The notes under the pieces were generated by a model. The model made no database searches. It saw only the letters and a program-made list of their open reading frames with translations, and had not been told where the DNA came from. Below are positions 44,231 through 55,277 of a DNA stretch of 64,000 nucleotides, piece after piece. The DNA is taken from the NCBI GenBank assembly GCA_031310005.1, contig CM062382.1, forward strand, positions 3,100,001-3,164,000. The letters are read 5' to 3'. Source of the stretch: Dactylellina haptotyla. Taxonomy: Eukaryota; Ascomycota; Orbiliomycetes; Orbiliales; Orbiliaceae. Position 1 is the first letter of the stretch. Each line of letters starts with the position of its first letter. Position numbers and translations under genes: made by a program.

Positions 44231-46490
44231 GACGGTCCTAGTCAAGATGTAGGAGGATATGTGTGTATGTATACAAGTTAATGTGTCGGTGTAGATGTAA
44301 GATGGAAAGGACCGTTATAATAATTAAAATTCGAAGGAAGGGTCCAAAAAGCAATCCTTTGGCAGTAACTGCAAATATTCCTTTCGCTGGTTCGGTTTCA
44401 GCCTTCAAGGCCTTCCTTCTTCGCAACGGGAGAGAAAAAAAAGTGCGGAAAAGAGCGTAAGCAGACGGGACCAAAACTGCAGCACGAGAATCAGACCGTT
44501 GGAGAGAGTGAGAAAGAGCCAGGCCAGGACTCAGAAAGGAGGACTTGCAAAGGAGGGTGGGATTGTTGAGAGAATCGAAGGATGAAAACAGGGAAAACCC
44601 TCACCGATGCGCAGGCAATTCGCTTTATTTAGAATCTCCTCTCTGCAGCCTGTCCACGAACGAGTGCTTGACGAGTGGAGAGCCGAAGAATTACCCCTGA
44701 AGTACTGGAAGGAAGACCTATTTTCTGCCGCCAAGGCCCTTACGCACGTCCACCCGACGCCGCGGAGGAAAGCCACCACTTAGCGACTATGACCTGTTAT
44801 TGCAGGAGCCAATCTAAGTAATATCTGCGAAACCACCAGTTTTTTGTGCGTACTCGATTGCGAGACCGGATAAATTTCACATGCCCTCGAGATAAAGATT
44901 GTAGACGTAGGCACGCCGGTGAGCAGATATAAACTATGCGCACGAGTAAATACGAGACAATGAGTAAATCCGTCCAGGGATAGATAAATTCACATGCCGG
45001 ATCAATCGACCGTGGTCGTGCGATAACACCACCATACGGTGATATTCAGTCTATCAGTTATCGCTATCAGACTATCAGCCGGGCGGTCCCTGGTTGGCAG
45101 TGGTAGCAATTTCAGTCCATCACCGCCATATACGGGAGTCGTACGCACACCCGCAAATAACTTCTCGTTCTAAATTTGCCCGTTGGTAAACAGATCGGAG
45201 CTGAACCTTCCCAGCCAAGCGAGTGATACAAGATTAATGCCTGCCAGTTGGCTGCGTTAGCAGGTTTGCGGAGGTCCGTTGTCGCACAACACACCATAAA
45301 TAAATAAACATCCGAATCCTGCGAGAATCGCCCGTGATCCCTTGGGTCCGAGATAAACATCCTTCTGTCAGGAGATTGGCTGGAACGAATGGTGCACCGG
45401 TTTATCGAGTCATTCTTGGGAAGGTTGGGGGAATATCTCGCCGTTGGAATGAAGGGTGCAACGGGTTATCGGTGAATTTGCCGTTTCACATTGACATTCT
45501 TATATCTTATATTGCAATTTATCCAAATAGGCATTGAACGTTATACTAACTTCCATGGTATATGCAACATGAAAGAACTGCCAGCTATTTTAATACTGTT
45601 CATAATAATCCCATTCCCGGCTTCATCATACCAATAGAAGACTAATTTTCATCGTTGGAATGCATATCAGCTCGTTCATACTAGTATACTCGAGTTGATA
45701 ACTAATGTCAACTTTGTGTTGTCTGATTTCCAAAATCTGACTTTCGCCCGTCCAGCGATTTCCCTAAACCAACCTAGTCTCACTACCAGACGCTGATTTG
45801 GCTGGGTTATTCATTTCCTATTGCGGGAATACCCCACGGTCAACACACTCTCCCGCAATCCATACGATCGATCGATCATCCCATCCCGCTCATGTTTAAC
45901 GTAAGACAGTCTAACATATTGAATGATGAAATCTTTTAGATTTATGACGGAATAGCACGCCTTTTCGGAACAATAAATAACGGGCAAATCGACTTTCGGA
46001 CCTATATTCAGATTTCCGGATTTTCCAATTTAAGAAAAACCATGCGCTAGTCCCAATATGTGTTGTAGTCGGACGACTAATTTCTGAACTTGGGGAGATA
46101 TAGGATCTGCGGCGGTCAAGCTTTATTACATTCTAGCGTATACTGAGATAAAAGAAATTGGGTGATCGGGGGATTTTGGGTCGGAGCTACGCTAGTGAAT
46201 CGGATTATGTTCCACAGACTGCTTTTGGCTCTTCCTTCAGAACTTGGACGTAAAGTTTCTGTGTTGTCGATATCGTGATGTCGCTGGAGACGGCGTCCTA
46301 TAGCAGGTCGCAATAGATACACGTGTATGCATTTTAGAGTAGTTTGCAATTGATGTATACGTAAGAAATTCGAAAATTATAGAATTGAATCAAGTTAAAT
46401 TACATAGTCTATTAAATACTTCCGCTCAGGAAGAAAAAGAGAGAAATATGTAAAAATACATGAAACATAAATCGTAACTACATTGGAAGT
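44231..46490. other. Intergenic, no gene seen
   Basis: 2.26 kb. The first 500 bp hold the promoter of the two-TM gene. The remainder is mixed AT-rich sequence with only ORFs under 83 codons and no recognisable element. Confidence 0.5.
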
Positions 46491-47521
46491 TTACAAGAGG
46501 AAAGCAGCAGCACCGATAATACCTGCAGCAGCGTTGAAGAGACCAACGGCGACAGCTCCTGCGCCGTTGCCAGTGGGTTCAGGAATTGCACCGGTGTTGG
46601 TGACAGTGGAAACGCGTGTCCTAGTAGAGGATGGAACGGCTGAGGTAGGTATAGTGGTGACTGACGTCTCGCTGGTTTCGGGAATAGTGGTAACGCTTCT
46701 GGTGGCTCTGGAAGTTGAGGCACTGCTGCCGGGCACGGTGGTAACCGAAGTGGCTTCGGAAGTAGACGTCTCGTCAGTGGCGGTTGCCGTTTCCTCACTG
46801 GAGGATGTCTCGGTTGCAGAAGAGTCATCGGTGGCGGAAGTTTCAGTTGCGGAAGACCCATCGGTAGCGGTATCGGTAGCGGATGAGTCGTCGGTGGTTG
46901 TGGCTGTCGCGGAGCTGGTTTCCGTGGCGGAGACCCCTGGGGCGGTCGAGGGAGTTCCGCCCTCCTCGGAGAGGACGCCGCCAAAAACAGCGGTTGGGAT
47001 AGCGGTGATACTTGCGGAGGAAGCCGCAGTTTTGAAGGCCTCAATCACATTGCTCGATCTGGAGGCTTTTAGTATGCTAGGTATATTACGTCTGATTTCT
47101 GAACAATACTTACGATGGGGGGTTGATAATTCCGACCATCCCGGCTTGACAATGTCCCTCCGTAGCACAGTAGTAGTAGAGGGCAGATTTGTTCTTCACG
47201 ACTATGGAGAAGCTGGTCGACTGTATAGAAATCATGATATCAGTATCTTATAAAACTATTTACTTGTTCATACGGATGACGCACGGAAGAAGCGAAGCCG
47301 CTGTTAAATCCATTGTTAATGGGGTTGCATGGATCGCCGAACGAAGTTTGGGTGACAGTGTGGTTGCCTCCCTTGAAGTCGAACTGGATGGTATCTCCTG
47401 GTTGGGCAGAAAGGGTAGCGGGCGAATAAACGAGACCGCCTTGGCCAACATTCACTGTGAACGTAGCACCCAGCGCGGTAGACGCTAGAGCGGAAAAAGC
47501 GAGAATTCTAGAGTGATACAT
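46491..47521 (-). CDS. GPI-anchored cupredoxin-like serine-rich surface protein
   Basis: Exons 47521..47264, 47220..47114 and 47058..46491; 933 nt, 310 residues. Signal peptide MYHSRILAFSALASTALGA. A plastocyanin-like domain follows with type-1 copper ligands: His in GGNHTVTQ and the C-x4-H-x4-M set in CATEGHCQAGM. Residues of about 140-285 are Ser/Thr-rich with SSATETS-type repeats, a likely O-glycosylated stalk. The C-terminus (NGAGAVAVGLFNAAAGIIGAAAFLL) fits a GPI-attachment signal. The third exon needs the 3' site CCTCCAG|ATCG at 47059 to stay in phase. By family these 'extracellular serine-rich' cupredoxins are cell-wall proteins of filamentous ascomycetes. Whether copper is used for redox or only bound is unknown. 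Divergent from the Thr-rich gene, 1.87 kb away. Confidence 0.88.
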
Positions 47522-48782
47522 GGATGCTATTGTTTTATAGGAAAGAATGGCTGGTAGCTATAGAAAAAAATCGGTAGCTATATTGATCGAATTGAAGCTT
47601 TATCGAAAGAGAATGTTTTGTTTCTGGGATCTTAAATCTCTTGGCTCGTATCGAGATGCAACCTTCTTCTTATCTATCAGGACGTCTTCTCCCCTTCATG
47701 CGAGCAGATCTGCAAAGCCGCCTACTTGCCTCCCTCATTTCGAAGATTTCCTTCAGCTTCCAACCTTGTACTTTACGCTGGTCCGCGGAAGGGGGTGCGT
47801 CTTTACGTATGCTCGCCCTTGAATAAGCGAGGAGGATTGGCTTCGAGGGACGGACAGTTGTGGGCGCCGCGAGAAAGTGCGAGTTCCTGACCGGATCTGG
47901 GTAGAATAAGCCGGCGGGAGGAACGATCGCTGACGAGCTAGGGGTGGGAGTGTGAAGTAAAATAGATCATCGTGAGAAATGTCGCTGCCCGACAATTGGA
48001 CATGCGATTGATACACAATTGATTATCTTTTGGGGGAATTTAATTTGCGAGGGATTTTCGAATCAAACTGCTGCAGCACGTTGAGCAGGCCCACGGAGAA
48101 AGGAAAGCGAGGCCAGCCAGCCCGGCCCTCGCTTTAGATATATCTCACTTGAGTGATTGATAAGTCCGTATCAGTAGTGTATATTAGTCCGCCACAACTC
48201 CGGCAGGCTTCTTTATTACTAGTAATGAAACCAGAGGCTTACGTTGCGAATTTAACGAACTCGAGAAGGAAAGAGAGGCGTGGCCTGTGCCATTGTGTTG
48301 TGGAGAGTTATATCAGCGTGCTATATTATCAGATTATAATTGCTTTGCGACGCGGCTGGCTGGAAGTTTTTCCTAGCGACAAATCTCTCCGCGATGGCTT
48401 GGAAATAGCATGTACGCCAGAGCTAGGTTGGAAATGAACATCTAATTTATGCCTTTTCTGCGAGTGCGAAGGCCTAAAGCCACATCTGCAGAAACGAAAA
48501 GAAAATAAGGGTCTAACACTAATGCGAAACTAAAAAGCTTGTCAGAGTGCGGACCTGGGTTGAAAATGAGTCGGAGGCGTTCGCTGACCCGGGTCCTGAG
48601 GTTGGTGGCACTCTAGCCTTCCGGGATTTCAGAGCTAGTGGCGCCTTGTGAGGGACGTCACTGTCAAGTTTTGTGTTTAGCATACGTATACATCCCCTAG
48701 TGCTCTTCCCTGAGGAACGACGCGACTCTGCTGCCCCGCGCCGCATTCCACACGCCACCAGACTAGGAGATGCGCACAGGCG

Positions 48783-48819
48783 AATAGATGGATAGATGAA
48801 TGGATAGATAGATAGATGG
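48783..48819. repeat. GATA/GATG tetranucleotide microsatellite
   Basis: Imperfect GATA and GATG units, about nine in a row, in the divergent intergenic region. Could be a run of GATA-factor sites or plain slippage. Confidence 0.7.
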
Positions 48820-49284
48820 ACGGACATCGAGCGATAGGATAACAGACGTATCTCTTGACAACGCGCGACCATCGATCGGCGCGCACATCTGCGTTCCCGA
48901 ACAGGAAGACGGCTGCGCTTTCAACGTCCGATGTAACACACGCAACACAATTGCAGTTCTGGTGTTCCAGTTAGATTGTCAATATCGACTTTCCACGGAG
49001 CTTCGCCAGTAACGACATGAAAAGATGGGTCCGCTAGCACGCTTGGCCCAGGGCCACCGAGATTCTAACAACGTTTAGCGATGGTATGTCTACTTTATTG
49101 CTAGTTTACACTACCTTGGCTCAAAACAAGAATGGCTTGTTACGGCGATAAGCATGAATACAGCCCTGCCAATGGCCATGGCCACTCTGGATCCAGCAAT
49201 CATCCACCGTGGGCGGCGGAACAATATACCCTGGCCATTTAGGTACTGTCAAGATGGCGGGTTCGATGGGATCGTGGCCCTTCC

Positions 49285-49292
49285 TATATAAG
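49285..49292 (+). promoter_or_regulatory. TATA box of the Thr-rich gene
   Basis: TATATAAG about 100 bp before the start codon at 49392, a typical fungal core promoter spacing. Confidence 0.6.
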
Positions 49293-49391
49293 GACCTGGT
49301 GATCGCGCTTTTCAGGGACCGGCAAAATTCATCAGCTCTCAGCAGCATAGTCACTCGTTTCGATCACTCATAGAGGTGAAATCACTCACAA

Positions 49392-52300
49392 ATGTTAATC
49401 AAAAATATCTTTCTGCAAGCCCTGTTTGCGGCTGCAGCGTATGGCTACGGCAATACGTGCGAAAAGGGACCGGCCTCATGTTCAAAGGTCTACAACAATG
49501 CTGCAGCGAAATCTAGCTGTTGCAAGGTTTTCGGTAAGTTGTCTATCGAGTGCAGATAATATTCAACTGTACATTGTTTTGTCGTCAATTGACGCCACAA
49601 GCGAATATGATATTGATTCGACTGGTTTCATAGCCTCCAAGAACATCCACACTTCCACTTGCGTGTCCGTATCGACTCTGCCATGCAAGACAAAGACTTC
49701 CTACGTCACCAAGGGCACAACCACATTGACCAAGTGGGCCACTACAACTTGCACTCAGACCGTGAAGCAGACCGTCGCTGGTTCTACTCTCACAAAGCCT
49801 GTCACTACGACCAAGACCTCCACATCTACTAAGCACACAACCGTCACCCGCTGGACCACCGTCGTTAAGAAGGTTACCACCACGTACGTCACAAAGAGCC
49901 ACCCACCTTTGAAATCCTTCGGATTCTAACATGTGCGCTTGATTTAGTGTCTCTACCAAGACCTCGGTTATCACCGAAACCGTTACTATTACTGGCCAAC
50001 CCAGCTTCGGAAAGTATCGTTATGCTCTCCAGAGGCGTGAGAATTGCGCCATTCCAGCATCATGCTGTAAGTACCGCCCAAAGTTGAAGTCAGTTGAATA
50101 AAAGGCTAACAGACTTGTTTAGCTTGCTTCTTGACCAGCACCTCGGTCATCAAGAAGACCCCAGCGGCCAAGACGAAGACGGTCACTAAGAAGAGCACTT
50201 GCACAAAGACCGCCACTAAGAGTGTGACCAAGAAAGCCACTGTCAAGGTTGCTTGTGCGACGGTTTACCCTCAGGTGACCATCACGAAGAAGGCCATAAA
50301 GACCGCCACTTCTACCAAGTACTCGACTGTGACATCGACGTCTTGGATTAAGACGGTTGCTACGGTTAGGACCACTACTACGGTCACTACCTATGTCACT
50401 GGTGGCAGCAGTTCCACAACCAGGACGACCACGACCAGCACTACTGACGGGGCTACCGTTGACCCTACCAATGGTACAACTTCGTCTAGCAGTACTAGCG
50501 GAAGCACAAGTGGTTCTTCTTCCACGGGCTCTAGCTCGACCGGAGGCTCTTCGTCTTCGTCTTCCACAACCTCTGGAAGTACCTCCGGAAGTACCTCCGG
50601 AACCACGAGCACTACCACGACCACTGGCACTGCCACACAAGATCCTAACAGCACCTCGACTTCATCGTCTACTACAGGAGGAAGCAGCTCAACCACTAGC
50701 GGTAGCACAACCTCTGGTACCACAACCGGAGAAACCACGACGGGTGGATCTACTACTGGAGGATCTACCACTACTAGCGGGTCTACCACTACTAGCGGGT
50801 CTACCACTACTAGCGGGTCTTCCACCACTGATGGAACAACAACTGGTGGCAGCACAACTACTGGTTCTACATCTACCACTGAGGGAAGCAGTTCTACCAC
50901 CACCACCACCACCGGGGGCACTGGTACCCAAGATCCAAACAGCACATCCACCACTTCTGGATCTCCCTCCACCACTTCTGGTTCTACCACCACTACCGAG
51001 GGAACTACTACCAGCGGTACTACTACAACCGGTGGTACTACTACCACGGATGGAACTACTACTGGTGGCACCACCACCACCACTGATGGAACCACTACGA
51101 CCGGCGGTAGTACTACTACTGATGGAACCACTACCAGCGGTACCACTACCACTGGTGGAACTACTACAACCAGCGGTACCACCACTGATGGAACTACCAC
51201 AACTGGAGGTACTACCACCACCACTGAGGGAACTACCACAACCAGCGGTACTACCACCACCGATGGTACTACCACTACTGGTTCTACCTCTACCACTGAG
51301 GGAAGCAGTTCCACCACTACCACCGGGGGCACTGGTACCCAAGATCCAAACAGCACATCCACTACTTCTGGATCTACTACTACTACTACTGAGGGTACTA
51401 CCACCACTACTACCACAGGGGGAACCACTACCACTGAAGGAACCACTACAACCGGTGGAACCACCACCACTGAGGGAACCACTACAACCGGAGGTACTAC
51501 CACCACTGAGGGAACCACTACAACTGGAGGTACTACCACCACTGAGGGAACCACTACAACTGGAGGTACTACCACCACCGAGGGAACTACCACCACTGGT
51601 GGCTCTTCAACTCCTGAAGGTTCCACCACCACCACTGGGGGAACCACGACAACTACGGAGGGAACCACAACTGGCGGTACAACTACAACGGAGGGAACTA
51701 CCACAACCAGCGGTACTACTACCACTGAAGGAACCACTACAACCGGTGGTACTACCACCACTGAGGGAACCACCACCACTGAAGGAACTACTACAACCGG
51801 TGGTACTACCACAACCAGCGGTACTACTACCACTGAAGGAACTACTACAACTGGCAGTACTACTACCACTGAGGGAACCACCACCACTGGAGGATCCACT
51901 ACAACTAGTGGCACTACCACCACTGAAGGAACTACCACAACCGGCGGTACTACCACCACAGAGGGATCCACTACTACTACTGAGGTCACAACTACAACTG
52001 GCGGTACTACCACGACCGCAGATACCACCACTACGACTGCGGGTACCACCACTACTACCGCGGATACCACCTCCACCACAGGAACCACCACCACGGCTGA
52101 TACGACTACCACAACCGCGGACACTACGACTACTACAGCGGATACCACCACCACCACTGTAGACACGACTACCACAACCGCGGCCACCACCACTACCACG
52201 GCTGATACTACCACCACTACCACAGCTGATACCACTACCACAACCACTGCGGACACCACCACCACCACCACGGCTGATACTACCACTACAACTGCCCCGA

Positions 52301-53316
52301 CAACTACCACCACTGATACCACAACCACCGCGGATACTACGACCACCACAGCTGACACGACTACTACCACAGCTGATACGACCACTACCACGGCTGCCAC
52401 GACCACCACAACCGTAGATACCACCACCACAACTGCAGATACCACCACTACCACGGCTGATACAACCACTACCACAACTGATACCACTACTACCACCGCT
52501 GATACTACGACGACGACTACGACGACAACCGCCCCAACAACTACTACCACGACCACCACTACTGCCCCAACTACTACCACCACTGACAGCACAACTACTA
52601 CTGACAGCACAACCACCACTGATACCACTACCACCACTGATACTACTACCACCACTGATACCACGACCACGACCACTACAACCGCCCCAACAACTACTAC
52701 CACGACCACGACTACTGCCCCGACAACTACTACCACCACTGACAGCACAACTACCACTGACAGCACAACTACCACTGATACCACTACCACCACTGATACC
52801 ACTACCACTACCACTACTACACCCACGACTCTTACCACTACTACAACTACACCCACGACTACTACCACGACAACCACTACGCCCACAACTCTGACCACTA
52901 CTACTACACCCACGACTACTACTACTACTACTACAACCACTACAACTACACCAACTACCACCACTACAACTGCCCCGACAACTACCACTGATACCACAAC
53001 CACCACTGATACTACCACTACTACGACGACCACACCCACGACTACTACCACCACTACTACGACTACTACCACCACTACACCCACGACTACTACCACGACA
53101 ACTACTACAACTACACCTACTACAACCACTACAACCACACCAACTACCACCACAACCACGACTGAAACGACTACAACTACACCAACCACAACAACTACAA
53201 CGACGACGACCACTACCACTACCACTACTACCACGACAACACCACCTACGACCACGACAACCACTACCACTACCACCACCACCACCGCTGAGCCCGTAAG
53301 TGCTTCTACTGATTGA
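49392..53316 (+). CDS. Giant Thr-rich secreted repeat protein, adhesin- or mucin-like
   Basis: Exons 49392..49533, 49634..49883, 49948..50066 and 50123..53316; 3,705 nt, 1,234 residues, all junctions in phase. Signal peptide MLIKNIFLQALFAAAAYG. A short Cys-rich head follows (TCEKGPASCS.., SSCCKVF), then a basic Thr/Lys region with TKWATTT, TRWTTVV and TSWIKTV beats, then more than 900 residues dominated by Thr. This first carries 12-residue EGTTTTGGTTTT-type units, then TADTTTT units, then nearly pure Thr with Pro. Heavy O-mannosylation and an extended wall or matrix location are inferred from composition. The C-terminus (EPVSASTD) lacks a GPI signal. A GTAAGT overlaps the last codons (53296), so a further intron leading to a stop near 53366 is possible. 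An adhesin role is inference. Confidence 0.8.
50440..53288 (+). repeat. Hierarchical Thr-codon (ACN) repeat array
   Basis: Nested periods are visible: 36-bp units at about 51420-51603 (five near-identical copies), 15-bp TADTT-type units from about 52020, and pure ACN runs after 52800. A larger duplication is also present: the block at about 50860-50965 recurs at about 51280-51375. Thr codons are mixed (ACC, ACT, ACA, ACG), pointing to selection on the protein. Because ACN runs lack stops, other frames and the reverse strand are open too. Confidence 0.9.
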
Positions 53317-54953
53317 TTTCCAAAGCACGGGCTTTAATAACCCTGCTAAGATCTAGACCCAGAGCGGATAATTGACCTAACGGACTGATAGTCATAGTCT
53401 GGCACTTAGTTTCTCTGTCGTCGAGCAAGCTGTTGAAAGTTGTAACTAATGCATAACTCGTCTCCAAGACGGTAACTTAATTAGGGAATTACAGTAACTG
53501 CCCCTTAAATTTAATGGGTTGCTAATACGGGGGTTTCGTTCAATTTTCAGGGCTTCGAAAGATGAAAAATACTATAATTGTTTCTTGTTTGTTTTGGAGG
53601 TCTTGTAGATAGCTAAATACGCGTGGGTACGGTATTTAATTTTTCTTTTGTAAGGACCGGGAGGGGGATTATTTTGTATGTTTGGGAATTTCGGGCATCT
53701 TGGGTCTAACATCATTTCATGTAACTAATAGTATAATTTAATTGGAAAAAAATCAAAGCGCTAAAGAGACGTCATGGTATTCGTATAAATATAAGCTTGC
53801 ACGCGAAGTAGTTTGCTAATTATTTAGAGTTATCCGCCTATCCGTACCCATTGACTACCTTTCGAGTTTAGGCAGGAGAGCGTTTTAGCGATTCTCACGG
53901 TCACATGATAACTCGTTATGATTATTGAGAACATCTATATCGAGGTATGGAAAGGATTATCCAGGTCAGGTAATTAGTGTATGTCGCATACCGGATGACT
54001 GCTCCGTTAGCCGGGGAAGTATGGACGACCTGCGCCTCTGTCGGGTTGGTGGAGACGAAAACCTAAACTTTCTCTCGGACTTTAGCTTATTGAGCTCTGG
54101 GTCAAGAAGCTCTAATTTTGGTAGCTAGCAGGCACGTGCCTGTTGAAGATCCAGTTCCTCGAAGGAAAATGTCTGAGAAATTTCCAGACTCAGCAGAAGC
54201 TCTCGCTCGAGGAACTAACTTCGTACGAGTGTTGGGTAATCTGTTCCAGAACGCAGGCAACTATGTTGGCCATGTTGACCATGTTGCGCTCCTTCCTTAT
54301 TACCGCCAAGACACCAGCGAATTGCCGGAATGGAACGCTGGCGCAGTCGCAGCCCAGTATCCACTCCATGCAGGCAAGCAGCTCGTTTCTGCAGGCTCAG
54401 CCGCGGCCTCGAAAAAAAAAAGCGATCCCACGAAAGGACGCCATTTCAAAGGATTGCGATCCCGAAAGTCTTAAAAGGAGGCGTTTAGCTGAATCCAAGA
54501 AAGGCTCACGATTACGAAAACCTTCCACTGCACTGCAGAAACTGCAAGAAAACCGAATAAATTCGATACGTATACCGAAGAGCGAGCGCCAGCGCGTACG
54601 TACTTCCGATTCAAATGACTGCAGCAGCCCAGGATTCTGGATGAGACCCTAGTCATGGTGAATTAAGGTTGTACGACCCGCTCGAGAGTAGAACTTATAT
54701 AATTCGGATTAATCCCAGGCGCTGCATTGGCACAGAACGAGACCATATTGGCACACAAACATCAATCGGCCACAACACATCGAGCCAAACTCTATCCTTT
54801 GCTCTTCGGATCTGAAGACTCTCTTACTGGCGCTGTATTCTGGATAATTCCTATTATCTAATAATCATTTCTGGCGACTTTAATAAAGTACCGAAAGATA
54901 TAAAACCACACCTCGAAAGCTGCTAGAGTCGAGGCAGTTTCTCGTTACCAAAA
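53317..54953. other. Intergenic with doubtful overlapping ORFs
   Basis: 1.64 kb. AT-rich to about 54050. From 54118 to 54652 two overlapping plus-strand frames (118 and 169 codons) meet at an A10 run (54411-54420). The second is basic (ESLKRRRLAESKKGSRLRK) but lacks an ATG near its start. This could be a decayed gene, but no family signal supports it. A TATAAAA lies at 54899. Confidence 0.4.
54899..54905 (+). promoter_or_regulatory. TATA box of the first Cys-tail gene
   Basis: TATAAAA, 55 bp before the ATG at 54954. Confidence 0.5.
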
Positions 54954-55277
54954 ATGACCAAACCCGACCAAACCATCCCAATCCCCCCGCCGCCGCCGGC
55001 TGTCTACCCGCCTATGGCCTATGAAAAACAAGACCCAAATATTCAACCAATTGGCCAAAGCGAGAACCAGAAGAAAGAAGACGAGAAAAAGAAGAAGAAA
55101 AAGAACCACTCGACCTCTAAAAGCAACCAATCGACATCCGAAGCTGTCAACGATTGGTGTGACCTATGTTCCTCATTCTCATACTGCTTCAAGATATGTT
55201 GCTGCAGGAAGGGTGATGGGGCAAAACGGAGAGTCGACTGTCATTGTGATTGCGATTGCGGAGGTTGCGATTGCTAG
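54954..55277 (+). CDS. Small Cys-rich-tail protein, C-x-C end (1 of 3)
   Basis: Single exon, 107 residues. The N-terminal half is Pro-rich (IPIPPPPPAVYPP) then a Lys/Glu/Asn segment with a KKKKKK run. The last 40 residues carry 12 cysteines (WCDLCSSFSYC, ICCCRK, DCHCDCDCGGCDC) and the protein ends CDC. No signal peptide. The layout, a disordered polar N-terminus followed by a Cys-rich tail, resembles CYSTM-type proteins and is shared with two more genes 7-8 kb downstream. The terminal C-x-C resembles the prenylation end of Rab GTPases. Palmitoylation or prenylation and membrane attachment are inference. A TATA box lies 55 bp upstream. Confidence 0.65.
   Translation: MTKPDQTIPIPPPPPAVYPPMAYEKQDPNIQPIGQSENQKKEDEKKKKKKNHSTSKSNQSTSEAVNDWCDLCSSFSYCFKICCCRKGDGAKRRVDCHCDCDCGGCDC

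Larger units (their letters stand above)
47522..49391. promoter_or_regulatory. Divergent region between two surface-protein genes
   Basis: 1.87 kb between start codons of the cupredoxin (-) and Thr-rich (+) genes. It holds a GATA-type microsatellite (48783-48819) and a TATA box at 49285. No gene seen. Confidence 0.5.

Noticed and set aside
50357-52162. 601-codon plus-strand frame rich in Leu and Pro, and 573-codon minus-strand Ser/Gly/Cys frame overlapping it
   Set aside because: Shadow frames of the same trinucleotide repeat; they end where the repeat changes type.
50391-53285. 964-codon minus-strand ORF, almost all Val
   Set aside because: It is the reverse complement of the Thr (ACN) codons. 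GTN repeats lack stops, so the openness is a composition effect; there is no start or domain context.
50440-53288. Regular repeats considered as a CRISPR-like or minisatellite structural array
   Set aside because: Units encode a continuous protein with signal peptide and spliced 5' exons; there are no unique spacers.
54118-54652. Two overlapping ORFs (118 and 169 codons) joined at an A10 run, possible frameshifted gene
   Set aside because: No family signal, no ATG near the start of the longer one, and neither frame is clearly better. Left as a gap remark.
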